Of a stretch of 6,636 bases of DNA, positions 4,486 through 6,636 are shown piece by piece. Every line of letters begins with the position of its first letter. Position 1 is the stretch's first letter. A program made the translations under genes and the position numbers. Source of the DNA: an uncultured Opitutia bacterium (GTDB lineage Bacteria > Verrucomicrobiota > Verrucomicrobiia > Opitutales > UBA953). The notes beneath the pieces were generated by a model that saw nothing but the letters and a program-made list of their open reading frames with translations, was not told where the DNA came from and searched no databases. The stretch is from contig CAIRLQ010000178.1 in the NCBI GenBank assembly GCA_903879465.1, positions 1 to 6,636 on the forward strand, given 5' to 3'.

Positions 4486-6636
4486 TTACTTGAGCGCGAT
4501 CAGCTGGAACTCCTGGATGGCCCAAGGCTGGCCCTTGGTGGGGTCATTCAAGGTAATCCGGAGGAACTTGGTCACCTTGGCTTCACTGAAGTAGGCCTCA
4601 CAAACCGAGGAGAGTCCGTGCGTGCTGCCGAGTGCGAACCATTTCTTGCCGTCAAGGGAGCCCTCGACCTTGTAATTCTTAGGGAAGGCGCTGGGGCGGC
4701 TGGAGAGATCCATGCGAATGCCGCCGACCTTGGAGGCGACCGGGAGTTCAATCTGATACCACATACCCTTCTTCTGGTCGGACTTGGTTTCCCAGCGAGT
4801 CTTGCCATCGGCGTCGCAACCGTTCTGGGCAGTTTCAGACTGATCGCTGGCGGAGACTTTCCAATCCTTGGAGGCTGGGCTCAGTTTCGGCAGAGCGGCC
4901 TCGAGGGTCTCATTGGTCCACGGGCCGGTCATGCCCTTCACTTCTTCGCGAATACGAGCGACATCCTTGGCGGTAATGACGGCTCCTTTATTGCCGAAGG
5001 AATTGCGCACATACGAAGCCACGGAAGCGATCCACTCGTCGCTATTCATGGCCATGGGCACCATCTGCGCATCGTAGGTCTTGCCACCGATGGGGCCGGA
5101 CATGCCGTTAAGCAGCGCGCGGACGACGCCGTCACGGTGACCACGGACGGTCTTGGAAGCACCGAGAGGAGGCGCGATGGTCATACCAGGCTTAGGACCA
5201 TCGATGGCCATACCCTTGCCGTCGTAGCCGTGGCAGGCGAAGCAGAGTTCGCGGTAGATTTCTTGTCCCTTGACGAGGAGTTTATTCTCGTCGGCAGCGT
5301 AGTCACGCCCGCCAACTTGGTCGCTACCGGTGAGGATAATGGCGCCGAGTTCCTTCACACCCTTGGAGGTAGAGGCGAGCAAGGCCTTCTGCATGAACTT
5401 GGAGTTATCTGCCCAAGCCTTGATATCATTCGAGCCAAGCAGTTTCGCGGTCATGATGGACTGGAGCACGACGGAGGAATCCTTGTCTGCACCCAGCTTC
5501 ATGAAGTCATCAATGAGCGACTTGTCGCCGGCGCGCACGAGCGATTCACCGGCGCGGAGACCGTGCTGGCGGAGCTGAGGATTGGCATCGGTGAGGAAAG
5601 CGCGGACGGTCTTAGCTTCGAGGGCGCCGAGGCCTTCGAGAGTCCAGAGGGCGTGCGTACGGGCCAGCGGATTCTGGCTATTCAGTGCGAGCTCGGTGAG
5701 GGCCGGGACGACCGACTTGTCGCCCTTGAGTACGAGGAGCTTCTGCGCGGTATCGCGCCACCAGCCGTTGGGGTGCGAAAGGTGTGCGACGAGCTGGGCC
5801 GGGGTTTCTTCCAGCATGCGCGGCTGAGGGCCGGGTTTGAAGTCATTGTGTACGAGGCGCCAGACGCGGCCATGTCCGTAGACCTTGTCGAGGCCGTACT
5901 GTTGGACGACCTTACGGAGGTAGCTACCTTCCTTGACCCAGTTGCCTTCCTGGATGATGCCGCGATACATGTCCACGAGGTACAGGCAGCCATCGGGGCC
6001 ATTCACCATGTTGACGATGCGGAAATTAGGATCGCTCGAGCGGATAAACTCAGAGTGCTCGTACGGATTGGTGATACGGGTAATGCCATCATCATTCGTC
6101 ACCTTGGCACGACGGATGAGGCGACCGACGGGCTCGGAGATCAGGACATCGCCACGCAGGTCAGCAGGCAGACGATCACCGCGAACGACTTCCTGGCCAC
6201 AGGAAGCGGTGAAGTGATTCAGGGTCTTGTCGAGACGCGTGCGACCGGCACCGCCCTGGTGATCGGCGAGGCCAATCTTGGGCCAGACCTGTATGAAGTC
6301 TTCGGGGAACTGCGTCTTGATGTCGTAGGCTCCGTAAAGGATCGGGGTCTGGAAATGCCAGAGGCCTTTCTCGCCACCGGCATTAGACCACCAGATTTTG
6401 CCTTGGTCATCCTGGGCGAGGCCCCACTGACCGCCGCCGTTAGGAATGGTTTCTTTCAAAGGCTCCTTGGCGCCATTCCAGCGAAGGCGAAAAGGATTAT
6501 AGGTCTGGTAGAGCCAGTTATCCATCGTCCAGATGAGTCCGCTCTGCTGGTGCTCGAGGTTGCCGCCCTTGGGGCCTCCGAGATACCAGAGCTGCTTGCT
6601 GTCCGCCACGCCGTCGCCCTTGGTGTCGCGGTAGAC
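4486..6636 (-). CDS. PVC-type heme-binding protein: propeller, HEAT, cytochrome c, discoidin (5' end outside window)
   Basis: The visible 716 residues are open to the window edge, so the N-terminus and start are missing; an in-frame GTG at 6609 is internal. Residues 1 to about 262 are the end of a beta-propeller of the PVC membrane-bound dehydrogenase type: CGQEVVRGDRLP (146-157), VNGPDGCLYLVDMYRG (211-226) and GHGRVWRL (254-261). About 278-430 is helical and HEAT-like, with repeated units around LVALKG- and LWTLEGLG-type helices. About 450-550 is a class I-like cytochrome c with heme site CFACH (465-469) and likely axial methionine in MVPM (525-528). From about 592 to the end is an F5/8-type C (discoidin) domain, with DWKVSASDQSE at its start and WAIQEFQLI near its end, suited to binding carbohydrate. 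C607 and C679 could form a disulfide. Family members are exported; the domain mix suggests oxidation of, or electron transfer from, a sugar-type substrate. That role is inference. The gene is followed by a UUCG-capped terminator. Confidence 0.9.
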   Translation of the reverse strand, partial: VYRDTKGDGVADSKQLWYLGGPKGGNLEHQQSGLIWTMDNWLYQTYNPFRLRWNGAKEPLKETIPNGGGQWGLAQDDQGKIWWSNAGGEKGLWHFQTPILYGAYDIKTQFPEDFIQVWPKIGLADHQGGAGRTRLDKTLNHFTASCGQEVVRGDRLPADLRGDVLISEPVGRLIRRAKVTNDDGITRITNPYEHSEFIRSSDPNFRIVNMVNGPDGCLYLVDMYRGIIQEGNWVKEGSYLRKVVQQYGLDKVYGHGRVWRLVHNDFKPGPQPRMLEETPAQLVAHLSHPNGWWRDTAQKLLVLKGDKSVVPALTELALNSQNPLARTHALWTLEGLGALEAKTVRAFLTDANPQLRQHGLRAGESLVRAGDKSLIDDFMKLGADKDSSVVLQSIMTAKLLGSNDIKAWADNSKFMQKALLASTSKGVKELGAIILTGSDQVGGRDYAADENKLLVKGQEIYRELCFACHGYDGKGMAIDGPKPGMTIAPPLGASKTVRGHRDGVVRALLNGMSGPIGGKTYDAQMVPMAMNSDEWIASVASYVRNSFGNKGAVITAKDVARIREEVKGMTGPWTNETLEAALPKLSPASKDWKVSASDQSETAQNGCDADGKTRWETKSDQKKGMWYQIELPVASKVGGIRMDLSSRPSAFPKNYKVEGSLDGKKWFALGSTHGLSSVCEAYFSEAKVTKFLRITLNDPTKGQPWAIQEFQLIALK

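Noticed and set aside
4427..4525. TTG-started N-terminal extension of the DUF3293-like gene
   Set aside because: It overlaps the end of the cytochrome gene, runs through the terminator hairpin and adds 33 residues outside the family-like region.
6607..6609. GTG as a possible start of the cytochrome gene
   Set aside because: The frame is open to the window edge (VYRDTKGDG precedes it) and the protein family needs a long N-terminal propeller, so this is an internal valine.

Overview
The window looks like ordinary chromosomal DNA from a GC-rich bacterium of the Planctomycetota-Verrucomicrobiota (PVC) group, most likely Verrucomicrobiota. The main reason is the minus-strand gene at the right end. 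It encodes a beta-propeller / HEAT / cytochrome c (CxxCH) / discoidin protein of the large PVC-type heme-binding family. The secreted redoxin-thioredoxin fusion and the TIM-barrel isomerase plus Gfo/Idh/MocA pair also fit. The assignment is an inference from gene families, not from a marker gene.

Layout. Plus strand, left: the C-terminal part of a sugar phosphate isomerase/epimerase-type TIM-barrel protein (1-468, cut by the window edge). After 43 bp comes a complete Gfo/Idh/MocA oxidoreductase (512-1675), closed by a strong 14-bp hairpin terminator (1697-1728). An AT-richer non-coding stretch of 281 bp (1676-1956) follows. It holds that terminator, a perfect TTGACA -35 box and a cluster of short TACT repeats. 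Next is a stand-alone gene (1957-2700) for a small two-lobed aspartic-protease-like protein with two DTGA motifs. A bidirectional terminator (2718-2757) separates it from a convergent minus-strand group.

Minus strand, read right to left: the PVC-type cytochrome gene (6636-4486, 5' end outside the window), a DUF3293-like small protein (4426-4037), and a secreted protein with two thioredoxin folds (3977-2772). Both gaps in this group are 59 bp. The first contains a UUCG-capped hairpin followed by a T-rich run, which probably ends or attenuates the cytochrome transcript just before the DUF3293 start.

How the genes may work together: the plus-strand pair has the composition of sugar or inositol (keto-sugar) oxidation/isomerisation modules. 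The minus-strand cytochrome and double-thioredoxin protein are probably exported and may serve extracytoplasmic oxidation and thiol chemistry. The aspartic-protease-like gene has its own promoter and terminator, so it is an independent unit with no functional link visible here. No RNA gene, mobile element or CRISPR array was seen. The most unusual item is the single-chain, two-lobed aspartic-protease-like protein with no signal peptide.
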